Part shown: positions 44,616-53,461 of the stretch, piece by piece
Numbering within the stretch: the stretch's first letter is position 1
Layout: every line of letters starts with the position of its first letter
Assembly (NCBI GenBank): GCA_023428905.1
Contig: JAEYWP010000022.1
Coordinates: 186,001-250,000, forward strand
From: Verrucomicrobiota bacterium
Lineage (GTDB): Bacteria; Verrucomicrobiota; Verrucomicrobiia; Opitutales; Opitutaceae
DNA length: 64,000 nt
Reading direction: 5' to 3'
Position numbers and translations under genes: made by a program
The notes under the pieces: model-generated
The model's input: the letters and a program-made list of their open reading frames with translations, nothing else
The model's database searches: none
Told to the model about the DNA's origin: nothing

Positions 44616-46109
44616 ATGCGCGCAGGAAGGTTCACCGGGCTCCTGGGAGTGTGGCTGGTGGGCGGGGTCGCTCCCGCCGCCGCGCAGGTCCCCACTCCGG
44701 TCCCGGAGTGGTGGGTGAGCCATGAAGAGCTGATGCGGCTTTTTGATGCGGAGGCAATGACACGGGGGATCGAGGCGCCATTACAGACCTTTTCCTCCGT
44801 CTTCATGCTGGTGGGCTTCGCCGCCGTATTGATATCTTCCGTACAGCGCGTGGCCCGGGCGCGAACCGGCGAAGAGTCTCTGGGCTGGGTGGCGGGAATG
44901 GTCATGACGGTGGCCCTGATGGCGACCGGACCTTCGATCGGAGACGGTCTGTTTCGGTCCACCAATGCCCTCGCGAAGGACACTCAGTGGAGTCACGAGC
45001 AGACGATCCCGACAGCGTGGAAAGCACTTCGGGTTATCCTCTCGCCTGAATCGCCAGCGAGCCAGGTCCTTGAAACTGCGGAGGAGAGCAATGCGGAGGA
45101 GATAGAGATGCAGGACGCCGCGTGGACCAAGCGTGCCTGGACGTGGATGCGGTTGGCCTGGGGGGCGATGAAGAATGCCACGGCGGGATTGATCACGGGT
45201 TTGCGAGATGCGGTCACCCACGTGCTCATTTTTGTCATCTTGCTTGTGCCCGCGCTCGGGCTGCTTTCCGGGATGGTCTTGATGGCTTTCGGCAGTTTTT
45301 TCCGGGAGGTGCTGCATCAGGTGATGGATGTTTTTCTACCCATGATGATCGGGCTTTTATCCTTCAGCCCACTGCGCGACCCCGCTTTGAAGTTCCTGAT
45401 TCGATATGTCAGCGTGGCGCTTTGGCCCTTCGCATGGGCATTGGGAAACGCGATCGCGGTCACCCTCCTCACGAGCACGATGGAATGGGTGGTGAATTCG
45501 TGCCGTGAGGTCCTTACCGCCCAGGCGGTTGCGATCAGCGTGGCCGTTCCCAACCAGGTGGGCGGGCTGCTGGCTGGCGCTGCACCGATGATGTCGTGGA
45601 GCCTGTTGATTGTGCTGGTGGCGATGATTGTGTTCTCCGCGTTGCTGCTCAACGCCTCGGCGGTCGTCGCTCCCATCGCGTTGACGCGAGTGCTGACGCA
45701 GGGCGCTTGTTTTGCGCAGACGCACCTGCGTGAGGCCATGGCCGTGGTCGGACAAGGCCGCCTCGGTTCCGATCTTGGCCCGGGCTTTGCCAAGGGCGGC
45801 ATCGGTGGCGGAATGCCCGGCGGGGGCGGTTCCGGGTCCGGCGGCGCCCTGGCCGCCTCCGCCCTCCACGTCAAAATGGCTTCCGGTGCGGGGGGCCTTG
45901 TCGCACCCTTTCTGACCATGGCAGCGGGCGTGGCGCGCCAGGCCGCCACCGTGGTGGGGGCCGGTGCGCAGCAAGCACGAGAAACCCTGCCGGAGAGCGG
46001 CAGGGTCCTAACGGAGCGTGCGCCCCCGTCGATGCGTGCGGCCTTGGCATCAGAGACCACCGCCGCATTTACGGCGCGCGCTGCCCGGCAACCGCACGCG
46101 CGCTCGTGA
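44616..46109 (+). CDS. VirB6/TrbL-like polytopic membrane protein
   Basis: This 497-residue protein has a signal peptide (about 1-23) then at least six hydrophobic helices (for example FMLVGFAAVLISSVQ, VLIFVILLVPALGLLSGMVL, LIVLVAMIVFSALLLNAS) and a soluble C-terminal tail rich in Gly/Ala. VirB6/TrbL proteins are large polytopic inner-membrane components of type IV secretion with such Gly-rich tails. It is the last gene of the first half of the cluster. The exact family could be TrbL or VirB6. Confidence 0.7.
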   Translation: MRAGRFTGLLGVWLVGGVAPAAAQVPTPVPEWWVSHEELMRLFDAEAMTRGIEAPLQTFSSVFMLVGFAAVLISSVQRVARARTGEESLGWVAGMVMTVALMATGPSIGDGLFRSTNALAKDTQWSHEQTIPTAWKALRVILSPESPASQVLETAEESNAEEIEMQDAAWTKRAWTWMRLAWGAMKNATAGLITGLRDAVTHVLIFVILLVPALGLLSGMVLMAFGSFFREVLHQVMDVFLPMMIGLLSFSPLRDPALKFLIRYVSVALWPFAWALGNAIAVTLLTSTMEWVVNSCREVLTAQAVAISVAVPNQVGGLLAGAAPMMSWSLLIVLVAMIVFSALLLNASAVVAPIALTRVLTQGACFAQTHLREAMAVVGQGRLGSDLGPGFAKGGIGGGMPGGGGSGSGGALAASALHVKMASGAGGLVAPFLTMAAGVARQAATVVGAGAQQARETLPESGRVLTERAPPSMRAALASETTAAFTARAARQPHARS

Positions 46110-46451
46110 CGTCCGTTGCCGGATCGCTCACCGCAAGCGCGCGGCGACGGACTCCGTGAACGTGGGGGGATGGCCCCCGTGCCCAAGGCCCCATGATCCG
46201 TTGGGCCAGGAGGACTCTCACCGCTCCGCCACCGTCAAACGCGTGGGGTCCGCTTCATCTCCTCAGATGTCGAAGAGTAAGAAAACATAGAACGCGGCAA
46301 AAAAAGAAAAATTGAATATGGACATTCAATCATTCACCACACACATTTTATCAGAACCTGCGGCGCGGAGGAGACGTGCTGGTCACGCCCCATGATTCTT
46401 CGAGTGCACGCGGAGTCCCAACCACGACTGTCAATGTTTTAGAGACACATC
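46110..46451. other. Intergenic region between the T4SS-like and pilus-like halves
   Basis: This 342-base gap has no supported gene. It starts GC-rich and turns AT-rich at about 46280-46355 with A-tracts (AAAAAAAGAAAAATTG). The perfect inverted repeat at 46311-46330 lies here. It probably carries the promoter of the pilus genes; no clear terminator for the upstream gene is seen, so readthrough remains possible. Confidence 0.6.
46311..46330. promoter_or_regulatory. Operator-like inverted repeat upstream of the pilin gene
   Basis: ATTGAAT-ATGGAC-ATTCAAT is a perfect 7-base inverted repeat with a 6-base centre, in an AT-rich patch about 120 bases before the major pilin start. It has the size of a dimeric regulator site. 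It resembles the repeat at 17836-17855 in layout but not in exact sequence. Confidence 0.4.
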
Positions 46452-46892
46452 ATGAAGCTGCACCTCACCGTTACTTCGAGAATGCGCCTGGCCGCCCTGG
46501 GTGGCGGACGCATGGCGCGCCGCACCGCGGGCTACACCATGTCGGAAATCATCATCGTGATCATCGTCCTGGGCTTGCTGGCCGCGATCGCGATTCCCGT
46601 CTATAACAACATTCGCGCGGCTGGGGTGGACAACATCAAGTTGAAGAACGCGGACATGTTGAACCAGATGGCGGCGACGCTGCACAACGGAGGGGTGACG
46701 ACGGACTGGGCGGATGCCGCAGCGGCGTTCGCCGCAATGCGGGGTGGGATCGCGCTCCAGACCCGGGGCAACACCATGGTGGTGCGGTTGGATAAAGACC
46801 TGACGCCAGCGGCCTACGATTTTGTCACCGGCTCGGTCGATGCTCCGGCGCGCTTTACCGCCCGCACCGGGCAACCGCAGGTCAATCCCTAA
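46452..46892 (+). CDS. Type IV pilin-like protein (probable major subunit)
   Basis: This prepilin has the peptidase site RRTAG|YTMSEIIIVIIV with Gly at -1 and Glu at +5, followed by a hydrophobic helix (GLLAAIAIP) and a soluble domain of about 95 residues ending in ARTGQPQVNP. The first ATG gives a 27-residue leader; an ATG at 46512 gives a short 7-residue leader (MARRTAG) like class IVa pilins and is also plausible. It is the first gene of the pilus half and is probably the main subunit because of its size and position. Confidence 0.8.
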   Translation: MKLHLTVTSRMRLAALGGGRMARRTAGYTMSEIIIVIIVLGLLAAIAIPVYNNIRAAGVDNIKLKNADMLNQMAATLHNGGVTTDWADAAAAFAAMRGGIALQTRGNTMVVRLDKDLTPAAYDFVTGSVDAPARFTARTGQPQVNP

Positions 46893-46913
46893 CACTGGCG
46901 CGGACGAAACAAC

Positions 46914-47327
46914 GTGGGGCGATGGATCGGCAGTTCGGCGCGGGTGAACTCTCGGTGCGGTGCGTCGCGCGGTTACACGCTGGGCGAGGTGGTGGTGGTG
47001 ATTGCGATCGTAGGGATTCTCTCCGCGGTGGTCGTTCCGGTGTATTCCGGGCTGCGACGATCGTCCCTCGAGATGGCTGCGATGCATCACGCCCGTATGA
47101 TCAATGCTGCTCGCGAGAGTTTCGCCCTCACCGTGCCGGCAGCTTCGGCACGGTGGGCAGAAGCCGCGGACACGGAAGCGAGGTTGCGCCTGTTGATCGA
47201 CGAGCAACTCCTCGGTGGCGAGGTATCCGACTACCTACACATGTCGGGAAAGTACGCCGTGGACCTGAGCGGCCAGCTGCGCGCGCGCACGGTGCTTACG
47301 TGTGGAGGAGGGGCTGTTGACTACTGA
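46914..47327 (+). CDS. Type IV pilin-like protein 2
   Basis: This 137-residue prepilin has leader ending SRG| and YTLGEVVVVIAIVGILSAVV, with Gly -1 and Glu +5 conserved. The start is a GTG 21 bases after the first pilin stop. The rest is Ala-rich and helical, with one Cys near the end. It may be a minor pilin or pseudopilin. Confidence 0.78.
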   Translation: MGRWIGSSARVNSRCGASRGYTLGEVVVVIAIVGILSAVVVPVYSGLRRSSLEMAAMHHARMINAARESFALTVPAASARWAEAADTEARLRLLIDEQLLGGEVSDYLHMSGKYAVDLSGQLRARTVLTCGGGAVDY

Positions 47328-48162
47328 GTCGCACATCCTCGCAGGTTCTCCGCGTACCTCCCGCGTCTCCCGGGATACCTGCGGTTTTACCCTTCCCGAA
47401 ATGATTGTCGTGGTGCTGCTTTTCGGAGGCCTGGTGCTCTTGGGAACCGGCGCCTTCGCTGCTGCGCGGCGGCTGTTACCCGGGAGGAGTTTCGAAGTCG
47501 ATGGTGTGAATGTAACGCTCGCGCCGTCGCCGGCCGCATTCAGCGATGCCGTCGGTTTCCACACCGCGTTGATGGCGCTCTTGGTGGAGGCGCGGGCGGT
47601 CTATGTCTATGGCGGTGAGCACGTCGGGGTGAAGGTGCCTGAGACGGATCCGGCAGCGCGCCCCCTTGCGCTTCGTCACCTGCCGGCTCTCCGCCTTGAC
47701 CAGCAGCCGCTGCCCACCAGCGCGGCTGACTTTTTCCGCCGGTATCGGGAGCGACTGGGGCCGGCCGAGCCGGATCCGGCGCGGGGTGATTTCACTCTGG
47801 TGGTGGTCGGCCCGGTGGGTGACGGTCTGGGGGTCACAGCCCTGGCTCAGGTGCGTGAGACGTGGGTGGAAACCGATGTGGCGGAGCGACCATTGGTCCA
47901 TCGAAGCGCCACCCTGCTCGATCACGACGGGTCGAGCTGGAGCTACGCTTTCCTGGAGCGCCCGGCTGTCGCGCGGGCGGCTCGGGTAGGCGCCCTGCAT
48001 CATTGGTACCGCTACGCGGCGGAACACGTACGCGAAGAAGGACCGGCGGTGCTGGCTTTTCCGGATCCCTGGCTCTTCGCCGGTCAATCCCCCTCTGCGA
48101 AGGAGCCGGCGTCATTGCCGCCGTATTCACGATTCCTCTACTGCCTGCCTGTCGACCCATGA
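47317..48162 (+). CDS. Type IV pseudopilin 3
   Basis: This protein of about 281 residues has a prepilin site DTCG|FTLPEMIVVVLLFGG with Gly -1 and Glu +5, a hydrophobic helix and a large soluble domain. A TTG at 47317 has a strong GGAGGAGGGG just upstream and is preferred; a GTG at 47302 is the alternative. It overlaps the previous gene by 11 bases. Large pseudopilins often sit at the tip. Confidence 0.75.
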   Translation: MTTESHILAGSPRTSRVSRDTCGFTLPEMIVVVLLFGGLVLLGTGAFAAARRLLPGRSFEVDGVNVTLAPSPAAFSDAVGFHTALMALLVEARAVYVYGGEHVGVKVPETDPAARPLALRHLPALRLDQQPLPTSAADFFRRYRERLGPAEPDPARGDFTLVVVGPVGDGLGVTALAQVRETWVETDVAERPLVHRSATLLDHDGSSWSYAFLERPAVARAARVGALHHWYRYAAEHVREEGPAVLAFPDPWLFAGQSPSAKEPASLPPYSRFLYCLPVDP

Positions 48163-49547
48163 CGATGCACCGGCAAAGCGCGCGACGGGCTCGGGGTTCG
48201 ACGGTGATTGCGGTCATTGTGGTGGGCACCGTGCTCCTCGGAGCGCTCCTGAGCACGACGACGGCTGCGTTGCTGACGGTCGGCAGGACCTCACGCGCCC
48301 TTGAGCGAGCCAGGCAGAACACGCTGTTGCTCGCTCGCGCGGAACGCGCGGTGCACGAGGTCCTGCAGGCGACGTATGGTTTTGGCGTTCAACCGGCAGG
48401 CGAGGACCTGCGGACCGGGATCGAGCGGCGGCTGAAAGAGCAGCTGGGTGCGGCCCGCCTGGACTCCGTTCGCCTCGGCGGGTCTATTGCAGCGCCAGAG
48501 GCGTTTCCGACCCTGTTTTCGGTTCCCGCCTCTTTGCTCGAACCGTCCGAAGCGCTTCGTCGGGCGAGCTCACCTGCTTTGGACAAGCTGATGTGCGCCC
48601 GCGGCCGGTCGACCGTTGCAGAGACGCCAGAGGTCGAGGCGGAGTTTGCTTTTTCCAGGGAAGCGCCCCGCGACCGCACCCACACCTATCGAGCCGTGGT
48701 GACGGGACGCCTGGTGTCGGTGCCGCTGGCTCGACCGGCGCTGACGGCGTATGAGCGAATGGATACAATTGGTCAGGCTGGGCCGAGCTGGGCTCCGCCG
48801 GAGCATCTTTCGTTGGAGCGGTTTGGTCCCCTCGGCTTGGTGGCGGCACGCGACCCCGCGCATGTGGATTCGCCTTACCTCACGACGTCGGGTCCTCCGC
48901 GTGTGGTTCGGCCAGGCTTTTACCGTGGCCTCGCCGCCCTCGCGGAGGCGTATACGTACCTTTTCTCTGACCTGTATATTCAGCGGGTCAGCGACGTCGC
49001 AGGCGTGACCCATTTTGTGCGATTGGATACCCCGGCGCTGAACCCGAGCCTTGCTGGGGGAACGCTTTCGGGCTCCGTCTATACGCTGGATGTCGGTGTC
49101 TTTGGGCGAGGGATCCTGGGTGCGCAGTCGGAGGTGAAGAATCTCGCCGTGCTAGTTGGCGTGGCCCCCGGGGCCCGTGTGGTGCTGCAAGACACGGGCG
49201 GTTCGGACTCGCCGATCCTGCTCCTGATTCTTGGTTCTGCGGCGGGTCCATCATCGGGCCGGCTGAGGTTGGAGATCGCCGGAAGCATCCACCGGCCTGT
49301 CGTCGTGGTGGCTTGCAACGTTATCGTATCAGCGGCGGCGGACGTGGTGCTCAATGGCGCGCTGTTTCTGGATCCGGACAGCACCATTGATGTGGGCAGC
49401 GGGACCCTCACCCTCGGGCACCTGAGCTTTTTCGCGGGAGCGCAGGTGCCGCTGGAGCCGGTGCGCATTGGAGAGCTCCCTGTGGCCGCGGAAGGTCTGA
49501 GTCCCCGTGTCACCTACGCGGTTACGTCCAAGCGCTTTCTTGAATGA
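48159..49547 (+). CDS. PilX-like pilus-assembly protein with a beta-helical-looking region
   Basis: This 462-residue protein has an N-terminal helix with RGSTVIAVIVVGTVLLGALL, as in PilX-type minor pilus proteins that lack the usual peptidase Glu. Its C-terminal third has short repeated hydrophobic strands (VVVVACNVIVSAAADVVLNG, STIDVGSGTLTLGHLSFF) suggestive of a beta-helix. The ATG at 48159 overlaps the previous stop (ATGA). The longer upstream frame is Arg/Gly-rich and overlaps the previous gene, so it is rejected as start. Confidence 0.6.
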   Translation: MTMHRQSARRARGSTVIAVIVVGTVLLGALLSTTTAALLTVGRTSRALERARQNTLLLARAERAVHEVLQATYGFGVQPAGEDLRTGIERRLKEQLGAARLDSVRLGGSIAAPEAFPTLFSVPASLLEPSEALRRASSPALDKLMCARGRSTVAETPEVEAEFAFSREAPRDRTHTYRAVVTGRLVSVPLARPALTAYERMDTIGQAGPSWAPPEHLSLERFGPLGLVAARDPAHVDSPYLTTSGPPRVVRPGFYRGLAALAEAYTYLFSDLYIQRVSDVAGVTHFVRLDTPALNPSLAGGTLSGSVYTLDVGVFGRGILGAQSEVKNLAVLVGVAPGARVVLQDTGGSDSPILLLILGSAAGPSSGRLRLEIAGSIHRPVVVVACNVIVSAAADVVLNGALFLDPDSTIDVGSGTLTLGHLSFFAGAQVPLEPVRIGELPVAAEGLSPRVTYAVTSKRFLE

Positions 49548-50905
49548 ACCGGAAGACGACGTTTGTGAGAAGGTCGGCGCCACGGTGCGGCTACACCTTG
49601 GCGGAGGTGATCATTGCCGTGGTTGTTCTGGGGGCGCTCCTGGCTCCTTTGGTGCGGAGTTTCACGCTGCTTCCGCGGGTCAGTCATCTGATCGCGGCGC
49701 AGAGTCGCCGGGAAGCATGGCGAAGTGCCTCCGATCAAGTTGTGGCGGCAGGTTTGGATGCCGAAAGGGCACCGCTTTTTCTTCCCCTCCTGACTTCCGT
49801 CGCTTCGGCCGACGTGGCCGCCCTGCCAGCCCCCGCCGTCACTCACGCGCTGGATGGAGACAGAGAGGCTGCGGTGCGTGTCACCTGGCTGACGACGCGT
49901 TATGAGGGGAGGGTGGAGCCCCGCGCCATACCAGCGGGCATCGAAGTTGGAGCGAGCACGGCCCTGGCCCAGCCGCGGCAGGACCCGCTGCCGCCGCTTC
50001 CCCCGCGTAAACTCTTGCCGCCCGTGATCCGGGCCCCGGCCTCGCCGCTGGTACGCCTCGACGAGCTTCGTGCCAGCGATGATCCGGGAGCACCCTGGGT
50101 GGCGACGATCGTGGCCGACGGTACGGATACTGTGCGCCTCCGTCAGCGCGCCCCGGAGGTGCATGCGGTTTCGGGCACGGGTGGGGCCAGCCTCGACGTG
50201 GATGCGCTGCAGCTTGCCATGGCAGTGCGTGGCGAGGCTTGGACCGAGTACGCGGGAAACCCAAACACGGACATCGCTGTACCGCTGGAGGGGGACCGCC
50301 AGCGTTGGTTGGTTCGGCAAGGACGGCAGTTCGGGGTGGTGGATCCGAGTGACACAATTGCGTTCGAGTTCGGGCTGAACCTGGGACGACCGGTTTTTGT
50401 CTATGGCGGCAACACATATGTCTCCGGAGAGCGGGTGAGTGTGGACCGCGCGGGCGCGCGGCGTGTGGAGCGGTTTCAGGATCGTGCGGCGGTGGATTAC
50501 CCGGCGGAGGTTCAACGAGTATTTGGACGCGAGTGGCCCAGCGTGCGGCCGCACTACCGTTGGAGTCTCGGCGGGTGGCCGGGAGATTCCAGCTCGGGGG
50601 ACACACGATCCGCGTTTACGGCGGAGGCCTTGAGACGGTGGGGTGCGGAGCAGGCGCTTCGGGCGGAACCTCATACGCTTCTGGCCGGATTGTCTCTCTG
50701 GAGCGGATTCTGGACGGTGGAACGACGCGCCACGACCCTTGAGCCTCCAGAGCGCACCGGTGAGTTTTATGACGCGAGGCTGGATGCGCCGGGGGTGGTG
50801 GACTTCGCCGCTCCTTTCGCCGGCGACCAGGGGCGGCTTGGTCGACCCGAGGTCGGCGGGGTCGAAAGCGTTGCCGAAAACCTCTCTGTCCTGCTCCTCC
50901 CATGA
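49544..50905 (+). CDS. Type IV pseudopilin 4 (large)
   Basis: This 453-residue prepilin-like protein has cleavage site RCG|YTLAEVIIAVVVLGALLAP with Gly -1 and Glu +5. The large soluble domain contains a Pro-rich linker (QPRQDPLPPLPPRKLLPP) and a mixed beta-rich part. Its ATG overlaps the previous stop (ATGA) and its end overlaps the PilT-like gene by 4 bases. No catalytic motif is seen. Confidence 0.72.
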   Translation: MNRKTTFVRRSAPRCGYTLAEVIIAVVVLGALLAPLVRSFTLLPRVSHLIAAQSRREAWRSASDQVVAAGLDAERAPLFLPLLTSVASADVAALPAPAVTHALDGDREAAVRVTWLTTRYEGRVEPRAIPAGIEVGASTALAQPRQDPLPPLPPRKLLPPVIRAPASPLVRLDELRASDDPGAPWVATIVADGTDTVRLRQRAPEVHAVSGTGGASLDVDALQLAMAVRGEAWTEYAGNPNTDIAVPLEGDRQRWLVRQGRQFGVVDPSDTIAFEFGLNLGRPVFVYGGNTYVSGERVSVDRAGARRVERFQDRAAVDYPAEVQRVFGREWPSVRPHYRWSLGGWPGDSSSGDTRSAFTAEALRRWGAEQALRAEPHTLLAGLSLWSGFWTVERRATTLEPPERTGEFYDARLDAPGVVDFAAPFAGDQGRLGRPEVGGVESVAENLSVLLLP

Positions 50906-51978
50906 CGTGCCCCGCTGACACCTATGTTGAGGCTCAGAAGGCGGTGGAGCGCCTGATGGCGTTTATGGTGCGCGCCTGTGAAGCGCCCGGCGTGACCGAT
51001 TTGACCCTCCTCTCCACCGGTGAGGTTGGCGTCCGGGCCAACACCTTCCTGCAGTGCTCGCAGCACGCGTGGCTGCGCGAGGACTGGGATCTGGCAGTGA
51101 CCGCACTTCTTGGTAGTCCACCCTGGCGCGAAACGCCGATGCGGCGCCGGGCGGCGTTGAAGGTTGTCGCCGTGGAGGGACGCCGATTCCGCTGCACCTG
51201 GGCCCGTCATCACGGTGGCGAAGAGGTGGCGGTCCGGCCCTTGCCCACGACCATTCCGAGCCCGCAGGAACTGGGGCTCCCGTCTGTCCTGACCCAGGCG
51301 GTCGGCCGGCTTGCAGGAGGACTGATCCTCATCTGTGGACCCACGGGGAGCGGAAAGAGTTGGAGCATGGCGTCGCTCATCCAGCACCGTGCCCGGCATC
51401 GGGGTGGGAAATACATCACGTTGGAGAGTCCGATCGAGTTTCTCCACCGGAACACCGCAACAGCGCTTTTTCACCAGCGCGCGATTGGGACCGACGTCGC
51501 CGGCTATGCCTTGGGACTCGAGGAGGCGCTGATTCAAAACCCTGATTGCATCGGGGTACAGGAACTGCGGGACAGGGCATCGGCCGAGACCGCGTTGTCC
51601 GCCGCCCTGACTGGGCATCTGGTGTTGGCGACCCTGCACGCGCACGATGCAGCATCGGCGCCGGAACGTTTTGCCTCTCTGCTCGAGGCACCCCTGGGGC
51701 AGAAGTCCTCGCTAATGCAAACCGTGGCGCTCGCTCTCGAACTGATTGTGGCGATGCGTCTTCTCCCCGGGCAGCAGGGGCTGGTGCCGGTTTTCGACAT
51801 CCTCACCTTGCGGGAGGGTGGCGGAGTCATGAAGCGGGTGCCCAAACTGATGAGCATGATTGCACAGAGTCAGACTGCGGCCCTGCGCAACGAACAGCTC
51901 ACCGGTGCCCGCCACGGAATGGTGACGTTCGAGCAGAGCATTGAGGAGAAACTCGCGGAGGGGCTGCTCCTCGTCTGA
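50902..51978 (+). CDS. PilT-like secretion ATPase
   Basis: This 358-residue ATPase of the type II/IV secretion family has Walker A GPTGSGKS at 146-153, the Asp-box ESPIEF, and TGHLVLATLHAHDA as in PilT/PilB. The family Walker B GEMRD is changed to VQELRD, with the Glu and Asp kept and the Gly replaced by Gln. PilT powers pilus retraction. It overlaps neighbours at both ends. A retraction role is inferred from PilT similarity. Confidence 0.85.
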   Translation: MTCPADTYVEAQKAVERLMAFMVRACEAPGVTDLTLLSTGEVGVRANTFLQCSQHAWLREDWDLAVTALLGSPPWRETPMRRRAALKVVAVEGRRFRCTWARHHGGEEVAVRPLPTTIPSPQELGLPSVLTQAVGRLAGGLILICGPTGSGKSWSMASLIQHRARHRGGKYITLESPIEFLHRNTATALFHQRAIGTDVAGYALGLEEALIQNPDCIGVQELRDRASAETALSAALTGHLVLATLHAHDAASAPERFASLLEAPLGQKSSLMQTVALALELIVAMRLLPGQQGLVPVFDILTLREGGGVMKRVPKLMSMIAQSQTAALRNEQLTGARHGMVTFEQSIEEKLAEGLLLV

Positions 51979-51988
51979 CCCATTTGTC

Positions 51989-53461
51989 ATGGAAATCACA
52001 ATACAGCCCCTGCTAGAGTTGGTGAATGGCGAGGCCTACCGGCCGCATCCGGCGGACGCCGGCCTTGCTCTCGGCCGGCGATTTGCCGGTCAGCGTGTCG
52101 TGCTGGTGGGCGGCGGCGGGTGTGGTTCGGGGTGGACGCAGGAGGTCATGTTCGACCGCAGTGGGACACCTACCTTGGTGGGTGGGCGTTCGGGCGGCTT
52201 CCGTCGCGGCTCTGCCGAGTGGTTGCAGCACCTCCGCGGTTTGTCAGCAGGAGGGGAGCGCTGGGCCGTGGGACTGGTGGAACAGCAGTGGCAGGCCGCG
52301 CTGGCGGAGGTGTCGGCTGCATCCCTCGGAGGCGGGATGGTGGAGCGGATGCTACGCGTGCGGGAGTCGGTGGATCAGTTTGGCGACGAACGCATGGCCG
52401 AAGATGCGATGCGCGTGGCGGTTGACCACCCGACGATGGAGGGCGCGGTTGTGGGCGGGGCGCGCGCCCTCGTGGTGGAGGCCTTGCAGAAGGAGATGGT
52501 CGCGGGCGGCTTCCGCATTGCATCGATCCGCGTTCCGGTCCTTGCCCTGCTCGAATGCCACTTCAGTCAGATGCAAGGTGGCAGACTGTCCCCGACCGAG
52601 TCGCTGGTCGTCCATGACGGTCAGAGCGCTCTGGTCATTGGAATTCGAGATGGCGCGTTCGACAGCGAGGAAGGCGGCTTGTCTTATGTCGTGAACCGTC
52701 CTGCTGGGGAAGTTGCGGCCCAGGTTCTCAGACGGTTGGGGGGTGCGAATGCCTCCGCGGCGGCCCCGGTGCGAGCCTGTGTTGTGGGAGTGCCATTGCC
52801 TGAATCGTCGGGGGCCCCGGCGGGACGTGTGCAGCTTTCATTGGCGGCCTGCGATCCCGGTCTGGCGGTCGTTGACCCACGCGTGAACCACGATCTCCGC
52901 CTCGACCTTCGGGAACTGCGTCCGGCGCTGCCGCGGGCGGTGCGGGGACTGGTCCTCGCCGCTCTTGGCATGGCGCTGGTCGCGTTGTCCGGAGCCAGCT
53001 TCGCTGCGGTCGGGGCGGTTCGGCTCGAGCGCGCCCAAGCGGCTTCCGCACTCGGGCTGCGTAGACACGAGGATGCGGCGGCTGCCGCCCGCAGTCGGAT
53101 CCACCAGCATGAACGCGAGGCGGTGAGGGCCCGACAGATCGCGGACTGGGTCGATAAGAACTACCATGCCCAGGCCCTGGCGCAGGCCTTTCTCCTTGCC
53201 CTGCCTCCCGAGGTATCGCTGGACGGCTTGAGCCTCACCGCCGCTGAAGGTCTGCCCCAAGCGAAGGTGAGGTTTTCCCTCCTTGGATCGGAGCCAGCTC
53301 AACGCGAGGCACTGCGGAGGGTGGAGGCCAGCGTGTATCAACTGGGATATGACGTCGCTCGGCGTGAGGACCCCGGAGCGTCAATGACGCGCCGTGGCGC
53401 CGTGGTGTACGCGTGGGAACTCATCATCCCCAACTTCGGATCCAACCATGGTGTATTATAG
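51989..53461 (+). CDS. GspL-like PilM-PilN fusion protein
   Basis: This 490-residue protein has a cytoplasmic N-terminal part of about 310 residues, one membrane helix (about 317-345, LVLAALGMALVALSGAS), a helical stretch, and a C-terminal part like PilN (SLDGLSLTAAEGLPQAKVRF). Type II secretion GspL has the same layout of an actin-like cytoplasmic domain plus PilN-like periplasmic domain. No actin ATP-binding motif is obvious, so the N-terminal assignment is tentative. It overlaps the next gene by 14 bases. Confidence 0.6.
   Translation: MEITIQPLLELVNGEAYRPHPADAGLALGRRFAGQRVVLVGGGGCGSGWTQEVMFDRSGTPTLVGGRSGGFRRGSAEWLQHLRGLSAGGERWAVGLVEQQWQAALAEVSAASLGGGMVERMLRVRESVDQFGDERMAEDAMRVAVDHPTMEGAVVGGARALVVEALQKEMVAGGFRIASIRVPVLALLECHFSQMQGGRLSPTESLVVHDGQSALVIGIRDGAFDSEEGGLSYVVNRPAGEVAAQVLRRLGGANASAAAPVRACVVGVPLPESSGAPAGRVQLSLAACDPGLAVVDPRVNHDLRLDLRELRPALPRAVRGLVLAALGMALVALSGASFAAVGAVRLERAQAASALGLRRHEDAAAAARSRIHQHEREAVRARQIADWVDKNYHAQALAQAFLLALPPEVSLDGLSLTAAEGLPQAKVRFSLLGSEPAQREALRRVEASVYQLGYDVARREDPGASMTRRGAVVYAWELIIPNFGSNHGVL

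Noticed and set aside
47862..48158. N-terminal extension of the PilX-like gene
   Set aside because: The extra 99 residues are Arg/Gly-rich and overlap the previous gene; an ATG overlapping the previous stop gives a normal PilX-like start.
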